Made by a program: the position numbers and the translations under genes
In this document: in pieces, positions 17,546 to 28,600 of the stretch
How the letters are laid out: the number at the start of each line of letters is the position of its first letter
Position numbering within the stretch: the first letter of the stretch is position 1
Assembly: GCA_964626735.1 (NCBI GenBank)
Contig: CAZVIJ010000002.1
Coordinates: forward strand, 1-64,000
Direction: 5' to 3'
Length of the DNA stretch: 64,000 bases
From: CAZVIJ01 sp964626735
GTDB lineage: Bacteria > Patescibacteriota > Dojkabacteria > JAOAGR01
Notes under the pieces: model-generated
The model's database searches: none
What the model was told of the DNA's origin: nothing
Seen by the model: only the letters and a program-made list of their open reading frames with translations

Positions 17546-18355
17546 CTATTGCTTTAGGCCGATGTTGTAGATCACAACTTCGCCGAAGTTGCCGCTGTTG
17601 CACTGGAACCAGCGTTCGGTACGGCAATTCGATTGCGTATAAGCGCCTGCCTTGAAATACGCACCCGAGTAATTCCTATTCAAGGTGTATACGGGATACT
17701 TGCTGTTGTTGTAATAGACCCGGGTTACGCCGTCATTTACTTGGAACCGGACGGTAAACCGCTTGCCGAGCGTATAGTTGCTATCGAGCGTCCGTACGTC
17801 ACGGCTTCCGGCATGGACGGCGAGCTTATTGTCGGTAAGACGGATTGCGACCACATCGCTTCGCGAATCGTGGATTTGTCCGGCGACAACTTGCCGCTTT
17901 GTTTTCGGCAATGCAGTAATCGCTTGGTCCAGGTACATTATGTGCGTACCGGAATACGATTTCCATCGTGCAGTCCTTCCGTTCTCAACTTCACCAAGTT
18001 CCGATCGAGGGTAGCTGGATCCGCTCGTCGTAACGCCATTAACGGGCGCTCGGAAACGAACCGCGCCGCTTCCTGCATCCGCGACGAAGAATGGCGCCTG
18101 GCGAAACGACTCGAGCCGAGGATTCTTTATTTGCGTCGGACTTTCGTAATCTCCAACCGGCAAGGTAATTTTCCAGTTATCGAGATCCAAGTATTTTGAA
18201 GGGGTATAAAGATCCAATGCCTCGGTAGAGCGGGTAAATGTATTATTTTGGAACACAGACAGAAGTACAAACACACAGACGGAAACTGATGCTACGATTG
18301 TTCCCACCTGCCTCACGATTCTGGTTCGTCGAACGGGGCCTCTCTGAAACGTCAT
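17546..18355 (-). CDS. Polysaccharide lyase family 7 (alginate lyase), membrane-anchored
   Basis: The start is MTFQRGPVRR (18355). Of 269 aa, residues 17-35 are a signal anchor and 55-269 form the PL7 jelly-roll domain. All three active-site strands are present: YPRSELGE (Arg117), GQIHD (Gln160, His162) and YFKAGAYTQ (Tyr239). Family reaction is beta-elimination of alginate or other uronate polymers outside the cell. Cys244 and Cys252 near the end may form a disulfide. Such an enzyme in a CPR cell suggests contact with alginate-like matrix of hosts or biofilm (inference). Confidence 0.92.
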   Translation of the reverse strand: MTFQRGPVRRTRIVRQVGTIVASVSVCVFVLLSVFQNNTFTRSTEALDLYTPSKYLDLDNWKITLPVGDYESPTQIKNPRLESFRQAPFFVADAGSGAVRFRAPVNGVTTSGSSYPRSELGEVENGRTARWKSYSGTHIMYLDQAITALPKTKRQVVAGQIHDSRSDVVAIRLTDNKLAVHAGSRDVRTLDSNYTLGKRFTVRFQVNDGVTRVYYNNSKYPVYTLNRNYSGAYFKAGAYTQSNCRTERWFQCNSGNFGEVVIYNIGLKQ

Positions 18356-18422
18356 GTAAAAACCTGTGCCTTCAAGCACGAAGGAGCATAGCAAAATCTC
18401 CAGAAAAACGTTAGCGCATTTA

Positions 18423-18776
18423 CTATTGGCTATCTGCCGGGATCATGCATCGGTTATTGATAGTGACCCCGGCAGTTCCTTCGCATGCACAGGGGTATGC
18501 ACCGGCTCTCCATTTGGATGGAATTTTATACCCACCTTCGCACGATACCTGGTACGTTGAACATGCTCCGCGCTTTGACTGATCGATTGTGATCACTTTT
18601 TCTCCGTAGCATTGCACGGATACATCCGAGCCGAGGTACGGTCCGGGCTTGTATTGAAGTTTCGGGTAAATTACGAGCAGGTAATACCCAAGCCCTATCC
18701 CGAGGACGAGAAAAACACCTGCGAGCGCAACGTACTTCAATACTACGTTCACCTCCCTAAGCACCTTCGTGTTCAT
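18423..18776 (-). CDS. Small membrane-anchored Cys-rich protein
   Basis: Starting at MNTKVLREVN (18776), the protein is 117 aa. Residues 13-37 form a transmembrane helix. The rest is a short domain with six cysteines (VQCYGEK, GACSTYQVSCEGG, YPCACEG, NRCMIP), consistent with disulfides outside the membrane. No family is recognised. The start lies 13 bp from a perfect inverted repeat shared with the divergent gene at 18845. Confidence 0.65.
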   Translation of the reverse strand: MNTKVLREVNVVLKYVALAGVFLVLGIGLGYYLLVIYPKLQYKPGPYLGSDVSVQCYGEKVITIDQSKRGACSTYQVSCEGGYKIPSKWRAGAYPCACEGTAGVTINNRCMIPADSQ

Positions 18777-18788
18777 CCGCACCACGTT

Positions 18789-18813
18789 ATTGACTTTGCA
18801 AGCCAAAGTCAAT
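18789..18813. promoter_or_regulatory. Operator-like perfect inverted repeat in a divergent promoter region
   Basis: ATTGACTTTG and CAAAGTCAAT are separated by CAAGC. On the minus strand one arm supplies a -35-like TTGACT, 17 nt from a weak TAACGT in front of the gene at 18776. A dimeric regulator could bind here. Confidence 0.5.
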
Positions 18814-18829
18814 TAGCAATACGTCTATA

Positions 18830-18838
18830 TGCTACAAT
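18830..18838 (+). promoter_or_regulatory. Extended -10 TGCTACAAT
   Basis: It ends 6 nt before the GTG start at 18845. Confidence 0.6.
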
Positions 18839-18844
18839 GGTGCT

Positions 18845-19204
18845 GTGATTAGGGATTTCGAAAAGAACCAGTTGCCCAAAGAGACTTCGGATATACTACA
18901 GCGAGGTTTTTCTCTTATGGCAGCCCTATCGTTTATTTTCATGTATTTCCGTTATCCGGATTTCAAGGATCCCGTCCTGAAGGTCTATATGACGGTTCTG
19001 TATTTTGGATTTCTAGGTTTCTTTATCTACCGCGCCTTTATTAAACGATATTACATCGTCACGTACGTATTTTCGGCGAAGGACTATCTTCCGAAAGGGC
19101 ATGTGCGCCTGTATACCGACGAAGACGCCGTAGATCTCGGGAAACGGGGTTTATTCACGTTTTTCATTTTGGGCATGTTTATCGTGTACCTCATAACCTA
19201 CTAG
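18845..19204 (+). CDS. Small membrane protein, 119 aa
   Basis: No family recognised. Three hydrophobic segments are visible (about residues 22-38, 45-66 and 98-118), with a polar stretch between the second and third that includes SAKDYLPKGHVRLYTDEDAVDLG. It precedes the DUF6328 gene by 51 bp on the same strand. The GTG start is set by the promoter 6 nt upstream. Confidence 0.65.
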   Translation: MIRDFEKNQLPKETSDILQRGFSLMAALSFIFMYFRYPDFKDPVLKVYMTVLYFGFLGFFIYRAFIKRYYIVTYVFSAKDYLPKGHVRLYTDEDAVDLGKRGLFTFFILGMFIVYLITY

Positions 19205-19238
19205 CCATTGCGAATGTCGCTGTAATAGGAGCGTACTT

Positions 19239-19271
19239 ATGTTCCTATACAGCGTATGGGCCAAAAGATAG
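19239..19271 (+). CDS. Possible 10-codon upstream ORF (leader peptide)
   Basis: AGGAG at 19227-19231 sits 7 nt before ATG 19239, better placed for this ORF than for the main start at 19256. The peptide MFLYSVWAKR overlaps the main start in another frame. An imperfect inverted repeat (19218-19229 with 19243-19254) encloses the site. This is speculative. Confidence 0.25.
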   Translation: MFLYSVWAKR

Positions 19272-19708
19272 AAAAGACTTCACTCAAAGAGACTGCTTCC
19301 AATATTTTTGGCGATAGCCGTATTATTCTCCCCGGGATACAAGCGTTGTTTGGCTTCCAGCTCGTTTCGGTTTTCAGTCCGATGTTCAATACGCTTGACC
19401 AGTTCGAGAAAAACATACATTTCTTGGCAACGCTCATGATCGCATGCGCTACGATCTGCGCCATGACGCCTGCCGTTCATGATAGGCTCACCGATCCGGA
19501 AATTATTTCAGAATCGTTCATTCAAACGACGACAAATTTTCTCAGGCTTGCGCTCGTACTCTTCATGATCGGTATCGTGCTCGATCTTTACTTCATCGGG
19601 CTTGCCACCATCAAGAACTCAACGACAAGCCTTATCGTCGCCATAGTATTTCTTTTTATCAACGCGATGCTTTGGTTTTACCCGCGCTTCAGGAACGTAA
19701 AGGAATAG
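19256..19708 (+). CDS. DUF6328 family membrane protein
   Basis: The 150-aa protein has four hydrophobic segments. The N-terminal motif DSRIILPGIQALFGFQLVSVF and the following CAMTPAVHDRLTDPE match the DUF6328 pattern (E/D-R-x-x-L-P-G-x-Q-x-L-x-G-F-Q, then P-A-x-H-R). Function is unknown for the family. It ends 1 bp before the convergent UPF0173 gene. Confidence 0.8.
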   Translation: MGQKIEKTSLKETASNIFGDSRIILPGIQALFGFQLVSVFSPMFNTLDQFEKNIHFLATLMIACATICAMTPAVHDRLTDPEIISESFIQTTTNFLRLALVLFMIGIVLDLYFIGLATIKNSTTSLIVAIVFLFINAMLWFYPRFRNVKE

Positions 19709-19709
19709 T

Positions 19710-20378
19710 TTATGACTCCCATACTTCCCCCGGCTTCAATATGATAACTTGGGAATCAGGCGATTGCTTCCTGCACAATGCCTGAAACTCCATAGGATCC
19801 TGCTTAATGGCGTCGAACGTGTTGTAGTGCATCGGTATAACATACTTCGGCTTCATATCGCCTACGGCAAGCGCTGCTTCTTTCGGTCCCATGGTAAACC
19901 TGCCTCCGATTGGGATAAGCAGTGTGTCGATTCGGTAGAGCTCGGCCAGCGTGTCGAACCCTTTGAAATAGCCGGTATCTCCCATATGGTACAGGCATCT
20001 ACCGCCCAACCGTAGTATGAACCCGACGGGTATACCAATATTGCTCGTATGTTCCGCGTGCACGAGTACTACTTCAATTTTCCCGCTTGCGTACGGGCCG
20101 CCGATATTCGCATGTTCGACATTTTGCACGCCTTGTTCGTTGGTGTAGCTTGCAATATCCAATACCGAATGGAATGTGGCTCCGTCCCGTTGTGCCAGTT
20201 CGATTCCAAACGCCAAATCATGGTCGGGATGGTCGTGGGTGACAAACACGTGGTCAAGCCGGGGAATCGCTTGCGAATCCACAGGATGAAGGGGATTCTT
20301 AGCCCAAACATCAATTGCGAGCACTGTTTCGGAATCCTCGACCAGGAATCCGGAATGGGCAATGTAGGTAATTTTCAT
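19710..20378 (-). CDS. UPF0173 metal-dependent hydrolase (metallo-beta-lactamase fold)
   Basis: The start MKITYIAHSGF (20378) is the conserved start of the family; the extra 12 codons to 20414 are not. The 222-aa protein has the metal motif THDHPDHD, further ligand positions HAEHTS and MGDTGYF, and the late IPMHYNTFDAI. The family is a small cytoplasmic metallo-hydrolase group with unknown substrate. TACTAT lies 6 nt before the ATG. Confidence 0.9.
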   Translation of the reverse strand: MKITYIAHSGFLVEDSETVLAIDVWAKNPLHPVDSQAIPRLDHVFVTHDHPDHDLAFGIELAQRDGATFHSVLDIASYTNEQGVQNVEHANIGGPYASGKIEVVLVHAEHTSNIGIPVGFILRLGGRCLYHMGDTGYFKGFDTLAELYRIDTLLIPIGGRFTMGPKEAALAVGDMKPKYVIPMHYNTFDAIKQDPMEFQALCRKQSPDSQVIILKPGEVWES

Positions 20379-20384
20379 GGGTAT

Positions 20385-20390
20385 ATAGTA
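20385..20390 (-). promoter_or_regulatory. -10 box TACTAT
   Basis: It ends 6 nt before ATG 20378. Confidence 0.45.
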
Positions 20391-20476
20391 GAAGAATGTT
20401 AATGGTGTTGCCACCCGGCTAGCAAGAGTGTACGAGAGCGGCTATGATGCAAAAACCTGCAGTGTACCCCTCCTAC

Positions 20477-20485
20477 TGATATAAT
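20477..20485 (+). promoter_or_regulatory. Extended -10 TGATATAAT (consensus)
   Basis: Ends 6 nt before ATG 20492; it matches the extended -10 consensus fully. Confidence 0.75.
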
Positions 20486-20491
20486 TATAAG

Positions 20492-22678
20492 ATGAGCGTT
20501 GTACCGAATGAACAACCTTTGCAGATTTACGGCGTTACCCACTTAGGCGACGGGCACCGCAACGGCGATGGAAGGGGATTTTCCCGTACCGTAAGGCCAG
20601 TTGCTATACCTCCGATATTCCGTCATGACGACGAACTTCCCTACTATTACTACACTGACAGAAGCGGAAGAACGAGAGAAAGCCGGGAGTGGGAATTGCT
20701 GGACCGGTCTACGACGCCCGATCAATTGTCGGAGGAACTTCGAGATGTTGCCGAAATTTTCGAGCTTGAAGCAACGTACGGTTGGGACAACATCACGCGA
20801 GACATTGTTTTCAGAAGCATAATCGATCGTTCGCTATTGAGCGGAGGATATCCCAAAAGAATGATTCGCTGGGGTATGCTCAACCACTTGCATCATCGCG
20901 GCATTAATGGCACGACCGCAGAGCAGGTTGCCGCAACCGTCCTGAACCAATCGGAACAACTCGAGGTTTTCGCAACACCATGGAGATACGACTTGTACCG
21001 GCCAGGCGCTGACCTCATAGTCCTCCTACCTGAGGCGGCTTTATTCATGGATGTTGTCATCACGAACCACGTGAACTTCGAGATGCTTAAAACGGTTGAA
21101 GATCTCCATGACAATCCGTTTACCAGAAAGATCACCAAACTCTCGCAAAATTTCGAGGCGACCCTAAAACGAACGGGGAGACGCCAGATAACGACGCAAG
21201 GTTCTATTTACCCGTTATTTTTTCCGAACAACATCAGGCGAGCACATAAAGGCCCGCTTACCGCAGAGGAGACCGTAACGCTCCTAACCCCGCAAGCGCT
21301 TCTCGAACATTGTCTGGATACGGTTGGCAAACTCTCCAGGGCACCGTTTGCCCAAGATGATGGACGGATACTCGCGCAGCTCAACGAGCTTGAGCAGCAT
21401 TACCAGATGATTGCAGCACTACTTCCGTCGCTTGAACCGCTTGCGGCAGCCGAAGTCGTTGATGAGGAAGAACGTCATCCTGACTTGATGCCGGCTGATG
21501 TCGTTTCCAGCGTTTCTCTTGAACCTGAGCTGGAACGTCCGGGTGGTTACGTAACTATCGATGTTGATGTCAACCAATTAATTCAAAACCTCTTCGATAT
21601 ACGCGATGGAAAAGTACAAAATCCGAAAGATCCGGGATTATCGGTTCACCGGCACAACAGGAAAAAGCAGAAGGACAAGAAGAAGGTATTTATTAAAGTC
21701 AAAAAAGAAGACAATGGCGTCGATATCAAATTCGAGCAAGGAGCATACCTGGAGGATGACGACCAGGAGACGCTCGCTTACGCCGAAATGAGGAAACTTA
21801 TCAGCTGCATAGAGGAAGGATTGCTGTATAAGGAAAAACATCCGGGAGCCAAGAATGCGTTTGCGATGCTGACGGCCCTCATCCTCGAGGAATTCCCGGT
21901 CGTTACGCCCGGCGAGCCGCTTAAAGGGTTCGAACGCGATGAAGATACGCTAATCGATACCGTAATCATGAAAATGGAAGCCGTGGTAAGCCCTTACCAT
22001 CGCGGCAGCTACAATATGGCGGCTGTCCGTATGGCTCTAGTGGATTTGATACAGAATAGGCAGCTCATCGAAACAATCAACATGAGGCTTAAGTCCGGAT
22101 TCTTCGATGACGAGGAATTGCCGGAACGAAGCGTCGATATAATCAGGAAGTATATCGAATCGAATAACCTGATATCTTCTTACGACGCGATAAACGCGAA
22201 ACGAAGCCTCTTCCGAGATTACGGAAACGAGCTCGTTACGAGATTTTACTGGACAGAAGTTATTAAACTTGAGGAAGAGGTCGTAGACCTTGCCCAAAAA
22301 GTTGCGTTTGCAGAACCTTTGAAATCACTCGAAAAGGCGAACGAAGTTACCTTGGGAGCAGAATGCATGAGAATCGATCTTCTGATTCAGATGATGGCAG
22401 GAGATATGGTCGGTATGCCTTCAACCCCAGAGAAGCATAGGATCATAACGCAAACGGTTAAAAACTCGTTTATCGCATTTAAGCGGCTTACGAAATATAA
22501 GATTACCGATAACTCCCCCGAAACGCGTGCTCGGATTCGACAAGAATTTAACTTGACCGGAACGTCGATCGATGATGAATATGCCGAAAGAATACTAAAC
22601 TTGTATGTACTTGCGAACCAATATGGAATCGTCAATGCAAACGCATTTATCCAAAGGTATTTAATGAAGATACACTAA
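20492..22678 (+). CDS. Hypothetical soluble protein, 728 aa
   Basis: I recognise no family. There is no signal or membrane segment. The N-terminal third is mixed with a Tyr run (LPYYYYTD). The middle is helical and acidic. Around residue 390 a very basic stretch (HNRKKQKDKKK) separates it from a long helical C-terminal half rich in Glu and Leu. The composition suggests a cytoplasmic multi-helix protein, possibly binding nucleic acid at the basic patch (inference). It ends directly against the convergent LamG gene with no spacer. Confidence 0.75.
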   Translation: MSVVPNEQPLQIYGVTHLGDGHRNGDGRGFSRTVRPVAIPPIFRHDDELPYYYYTDRSGRTRESREWELLDRSTTPDQLSEELRDVAEIFELEATYGWDNITRDIVFRSIIDRSLLSGGYPKRMIRWGMLNHLHHRGINGTTAEQVAATVLNQSEQLEVFATPWRYDLYRPGADLIVLLPEAALFMDVVITNHVNFEMLKTVEDLHDNPFTRKITKLSQNFEATLKRTGRRQITTQGSIYPLFFPNNIRRAHKGPLTAEETVTLLTPQALLEHCLDTVGKLSRAPFAQDDGRILAQLNELEQHYQMIAALLPSLEPLAAAEVVDEEERHPDLMPADVVSSVSLEPELERPGGYVTIDVDVNQLIQNLFDIRDGKVQNPKDPGLSVHRHNRKKQKDKKKVFIKVKKEDNGVDIKFEQGAYLEDDDQETLAYAEMRKLISCIEEGLLYKEKHPGAKNAFAMLTALILEEFPVVTPGEPLKGFERDEDTLIDTVIMKMEAVVSPYHRGSYNMAAVRMALVDLIQNRQLIETINMRLKSGFFDDEELPERSVDIIRKYIESNNLISSYDAINAKRSLFRDYGNELVTRFYWTEVIKLEEEVVDLAQKVAFAEPLKSLEKANEVTLGAECMRIDLLIQMMAGDMVGMPSTPEKHRIITQTVKNSFIAFKRLTKYKITDNSPETRARIRQEFNLTGTSIDDEYAERILNLYVLANQYGIVNANAFIQRYLMKIH

Positions 22679-25600
22679 TCAGTATTTGAGGGCTCCGAGA
22701 TTGTAGAGCATATTGATTTGCGTTTGCGTCAACGGATAGTTAAACACCTTAAACTCATCGAGTTGGCCGTTGAAATAGCGGCCAGCCACCAACGCATCAG
22801 AGCCGATGTAATACGTGGCACCCGTTGCGTTCCATGCAGCGGATGTTCCCGAAGTATCAAGCTTGCCGTCAACGTACAAACTGAATGCAGTGCCGTTATG
22901 TACGACCACTATATTATGCCAGCTACAGTCATTTAAAGATGTGTTCGAAAGAAACGNNNNNNNNNNACGAGCTTCCGTTAAACCAGTACCGCAATTTGCC
23001 GGTAGTCGACATATTGACGTCAAGCACCCAGCTATATGTTGCCCCCGTCGACTGGACAATGCCGATCCGCGATGACGATGAAGTCTTGATCCAAATCGAG
23101 AAGCTGCGTGCAGTCGTTGTCGGGTCGATACCGACATTATTCGCTACAGACACATAATCGTCGGTACCGTCCAGATTCAACGCGGAGTTTAACTTACCGT
23201 TTGCTCCATTTCCCCAGGTCGTACCTGCAACCGAGCAGTTGCCCGAGGCAAGCTGACCTGACGAACCGAGGTTGAGCGTACCGCTTGAAGCTGCACCGTT
23301 ACCCGTACTGTCGTTAATTGTTGTTCCCGAGCATTCGTCGAATTTATACCAGGTCGTTCCGAGACCTCGATTATATTCCCAATTTATTTGCGCAACCGAA
23401 CGGGTATAATTGTAGACGCGGAAATTATCCAAGTAACCGGTGAAAAAATTTCCCGCCGAACCGTCTTCTCCCCTAGCGCCAAGTTTAACCTTGGCAACCG
23501 ATGCAGCTGGTAGGGAGTTTTTTGTCGGGGCTACGGTGCGGTCGACCCCATTGATATACATCTTCACGTCGTTGCTCGAAAGCGTCGTCGTATTGATCGT
23601 CATAACGACAGCGACATGCCACCAGGTATTTCTCGCCATCGCAACCGAAGACTGAGCGGTAACCGCATTGGAGGCGCCGTTTTTGTACACGACCACAAGG
23701 AAATTATTGACATTGTAATCTAAGACCCAGCCGCTGCTTCCTCCCCCTCCCTTGGAGAAGAAGAACGCGTCATTCGATGCCGAGTCGGTACGCCGAACCC
23801 AGCCGGAAACGGTGAGGGTTGTCGAGCTACCATCGAATGCGGTGCTGTTGGTATTCGTCAGAATATAATCGTCGGTTCCATTGAAATAACCTGCCTTCGA
23901 GACTTTTCCGGGGCCCCAATGCGTTCCGGTCCCGTTCCAACTTCCCGCATAACCGTTACCGCTGGTATCGTTCGCCGTAGATCCGGTGCCTTCGTCCATC
24001 TTCCATTCTCCGATGGGAGCGGCGCATGAAGCCGTATCGCCCGGTACGCAATACTCTCGTGCCGCGCTGCTATCGGGAGTAAGTCCGTCCGATGCCGTCG
24101 AGGTAGAGCCGAGCACGGCGCTCTTTTCATTGTTGAAGCTTAACAGAATTTGACTCGCATTTAAGGCAGACGGGTACATTTTCAGCTCGTCAACCGTACC
24201 TTTCCATGCTGTCATCGCACTGCCGTTTACGAGGTTTCCCGTTCCTATCGACATGTTCGAGGCGACGGTCGCTAAGCTGGATGCAACCCCCGTTGTTACC
24301 GCGCTATTCTCGAGAACGCCATTGATGTACACCCGCTGCGTTACGGTAGCCGAATCGTACGTCACGGCAAAGTGATACCAGACATTGTTCGCGAGCGCTG
24401 TTGTCCCGATCGTCATAACGCCGCCGCTCGTGTTGATTCCGAACTTATCGGTGTACTGCCCTACCCAGAAACTTCCCGGCAGCGAAACGAGCGTACCCGA
24501 ACCGTTATAGCTGGGAGACTTGAACCAACCGGTTACGGAGAGTCCGAGACTCGGGTTGATGCCGTTCGAATACGTCACTGCGACGGTATCGTCGGATGCA
24601 TCGAAGTTGAGCCCTCGTGATAGCTTACCGTCCGTGGTCCAACCGGATGTCGAGGTACCCGGGCTCGCGAAGTTGGACATCGTCCCGTTTGCGTTTGCGT
24701 AGCCTTTATTGTTGAGTACCGTACCGGTCCCTTCGTCGAAGTTGTAGTAGATGAATGGGTTGCCGGGTTTTGACGAGGCCGACGATGCGGGTTCGGGACG
24801 GCCGTTATCCATGTCCTCGATTATTTGCAGATCATTCCTTCGGTAATTGTATACCCTGATATCGTCGATAGCCCCGCTATAGTAAACGGGAGTCGTCGAT
24901 GCATTGATGCGGCCGATTCCAAGAGAAACCAAATTGAAGTTCTGGCTTGCGATGCCTGCCATCGTCCTTTTCACGCCGTTGATATATAACGTGAGGACAT
25001 TATTGGAGTAGGTAACGGCGATGTGCGTCCAGGTATTCGTGAAATTCTCGTTGGTGATATCGGTTGTCGGAAACGAATAGCATCGTTGGCCGATCGTAAT
25101 TTTATTGTCGCTATTGGTTTGGATCTTCATTGCGCCGCACGAATCGGTTACATCTGACGTGAAGATCCCGTACGTATTGGTTCGCAAGTCGCCTGTCGGC
25201 TTAATCCACATGGCGTACGACGATTCTTTCGGTTTCGTGCCGTCGCTTTGGGCATTCATGATCGTCGAACTGGTTGTCGCGTATTGATTCGTGCCGTTAA
25301 AACTCAACGCGCCCCCATACTTGCCGGTCGTCCACGTCGGGGAATTCGATAAGGTCGCGTTCCAAGCATTGCCGCTCGAGTCTCCTGCCGTCGTTCCCGA
25401 TTTTTCGTCGAGTTTGAGGTGGACGATCGGTTCCGGCGCGTATGCGTAAAGCGCAGCAATATCGCTGCCTCCCAATGATCTGCTGTACATACGAAGCTCA
25501 TCGATTAATCCGCTCGCATAATTGGTACCGTCATAGCCCAGTCGTAAGAAAGCCGAACTTTCGGCAATCGACGCAACGGCAGCCGAGGTATCTTTCGCGT

Positions 25601-28600
25601 TGTTCGTGTAAATCGTCACGTTGGTTCCGTCATACGTAACGGCAATGTGCGTATAGCTGCTTGCGCTTACGGTATTGTTGCCGGTTATAGTTGTGGTCGA
25701 TGCGCCATCGCCCGTCGTGACGGCAACTTTGCCCGATGAATCGAGTGCGATTCGGTAACCGGCATTGGCTGCAAGCTTGTCGAGGATGGTAAAATTTGCA
25801 TTCGATGTAGGATTAACCCAAACGCTTACCGCAAATGGGCCGGTCATCTGGAAATCGGTTTTGTAGAAAGTCCACGCCCAGCCGCTCGCACCATCCGGGC
25901 TGCCGTTCGCCCCTTGTACGGTCTGCGTTCGATTGGTATAGGTTCCGAATGTCCAAGCGGAGCCGCAACTGCCTGCGCCAACGTACCCCCAAGCTGTGTT
26001 AGAGGATTTTGTCGCGACGTAATAGTACGTTGAGGGAGCAAGACTGAGATAGCTTGTTAATGTCGGATGGTTGAATTCGTCGAGGCACTTAGTTGTCGTA
26101 TTGTAGACTTGCGCATTCGTGCCGGTCGCGTTATTTTTCTCCCGAATGTATTTGCCGGATGCGTTAAAGTTACCGGCATTGCCGTATTTGCCGTTGTAGG
26201 AAACAGAGATGCTCCCCTGTCCGGTCAAGTCGTTTCCCCTACCCGATGCATCTTTCACTTCGCCCTCCGTTCCGTTGTACGAGAGCTCGTCAAACTTATA
26301 ATAGCCAAGCAACCCATCAGTCAGCTTGGTATCGGTGCTTCCCTTATTCGTTCCGTTTACCACGCCGCCTCCGTTTCGTGTCGATACTCCTGCGGCGCCG
26401 GCATTATAATCTGCGGCGACTTCGCTTGCCGAACGCGCAACCGGGTAAATTTTAAACTCGTCCATTTGCATATTCGCAAATAGGGATGTACCTGCCCTGC
26501 TTCCCAAATACAGCGCCAAGTTTCCGAACGTATTCGAATTATTCGCGTTATATGGTTGCGATGTTGAGCTCGCCAACTTTCCGTCGATGTAGGCGGTAAC
26601 TTCGCCTGCCGCGGCTTGATTCTTATCGAGTACAATAGCGTAATGATGCCAATATCCTGCTGAAGGCCGTTGATAGCATTTGATATTGAACCCGGCATCT
26701 CCCTTGACCCCGAATGACATGTAGTTTTGGCACGTTGTCGGCGTTGCATCGTTCGGGTCTATGGCAAACCCTCCGGTAACGTTGTTGAAATTAGTGCTGA
26801 ACTCCGCGGCAACTTTATCGTCGTTGGAAAAGCGGGCGATTTTCATCCAAAACGAAAGGGTGATTGCTTTCGTGTAGGAGAGATTGATCGTCGAATTTGA
26901 GTTGACGTAGTTGCTTGCGCTCGCATCGAAGCTAAGGCAATTATTGCTCACGCACGCATCCTTACCGAGCCAGGTTGTCCCCGATGTTTTCGTTGCCGTA
27001 TTGCTGTTTCTTGATGAATCGTTAATGGTCGTTCCGTTACCTTCGTCGAAGTTGTAATACACAAACGGGCCCGGAGCATATTCCACGGTACCGGAACTCA
27101 TGAAGGTGGATGGGCTGTTGATATTGTTATATTCGGTTTTAATATAATCCGACGATAATGCGTTGTTGGTCAGGTATACGTTATCTTCGCTGCCGTTGAA
27201 GTTCTGGACGTTCAGAGATCGAGCCTCGCCGATACCGAATGGCGCTCCCGAAACATTCAAGGGACCAGCCCATGCTCCCGAATTGTCGAGATTGCCGTCG
27301 ATGTAAAGCCTCCTGGTCGTGCCATCGTAAGAAAATGCGATATAGTGCCAAGTCGTCGTATCGTTGATAGTCGTAACTGAGGCAAGAGATACGTTCGTTG
27401 AAGAGGTGAACGTATTGACTGTTAGAAGTTTCGTCGATTGGGCATACGTCACGCTGAAAAGCTGGGTTCCGAAGAAGTTGCCGCCGTTTCGAGCTCCTTT
27501 CAGCATCAGCATGAAATCGGTCGTATTGTTCGCCCACTTGAACCACCCTCCAACGGTAAAGGTACCGGTCAACGATGTACTGTCGGAATAGACTTCGAAC
27601 ATCATGTCTTTCGTCGATGCAGCAGTCCATGTTGAGCCGTTGTATTCCGCGTAGTTGCCGGCAGCATACGTTGCGCTCGTTTGGTCGACGCCGACCACGT
27701 AGGAGTTCGGCGATGTATCGGAAGTAACTTGGGTTGTGCACGATGTATCGGTGTATTCGGTTACGACGATGTGGTATTTCGTGTTAGCGGTTATGGTCGG
27801 AGGCGTGTTGAAATTCGCGTATGTCGTTGAGAGCGTCGTTCCCGTCTGGAGCTGCATGCACTTCGATGTTCCGTTGGTTACCACCGAGCCAGATGGGACA
27901 CCGCTCGAGTCAGTCTCAATGCGTACGGTAAACTGCCTGGTACCCATTGTTCCGATATATCCCGTATTGATGGTTACGGCGCTTACGTTCATGTTCGTTG
28001 GCGGGATAAAGCTTTGGGCGACTTTCTGTGCGCTCGCCGTACCGATCAAATGCGATGTGCTCGTCGCGGAGCTTCCGAGGATTGGGTAGCTGAACGCTGC
28101 TTTCTCGGTTACGGTTTGCGATCCGGTCGGGACAAAGTCGCCTCCGACGATTCCGGTTCCCGACGTCATAGCGCCACCGGCGATTCTCGCATGGGAATTG
28201 TATCCGGTATTATCGCTGACTTGCGAATAGAGGGCGGGGCTCGATTCGTTCAAGAAATAATGAGCTCGGTAATTCGATGGGAATAACGCGCTTCCGCTCG
28301 CCTGCTGGTTTGTTGCAGTTGGATTACCGAAATACATATATAGGAGCGTGTTCGCAGATACGCTTAAGGTGGGAATTTTTACCAAGGCTACCAATGCTCC
28401 GGTACCGCTGGAATACGATTCGATTTTATGCGGCAGCTTCGTCAGGCCATCCTCGGATGTGAAGAAGATATCGTTGCCGCTTGCTTGCGCTCCACTCGAT
28501 AAATCAGCGTCGGTTACATTTACGTACGCAAGGAAATTGCTGATATTCGACGTGCCCGACACTTTTGTTTTGTCTATCGTCAACAGCTTGCGGAATTTCC

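Noticed and set aside
22929..23137. Two separate LamG genes split at the N gap
   Set aside because: Collapsing the gap gives one frame, and the downstream piece lacks its own start signals and is the C-terminal half of a LamG domain.
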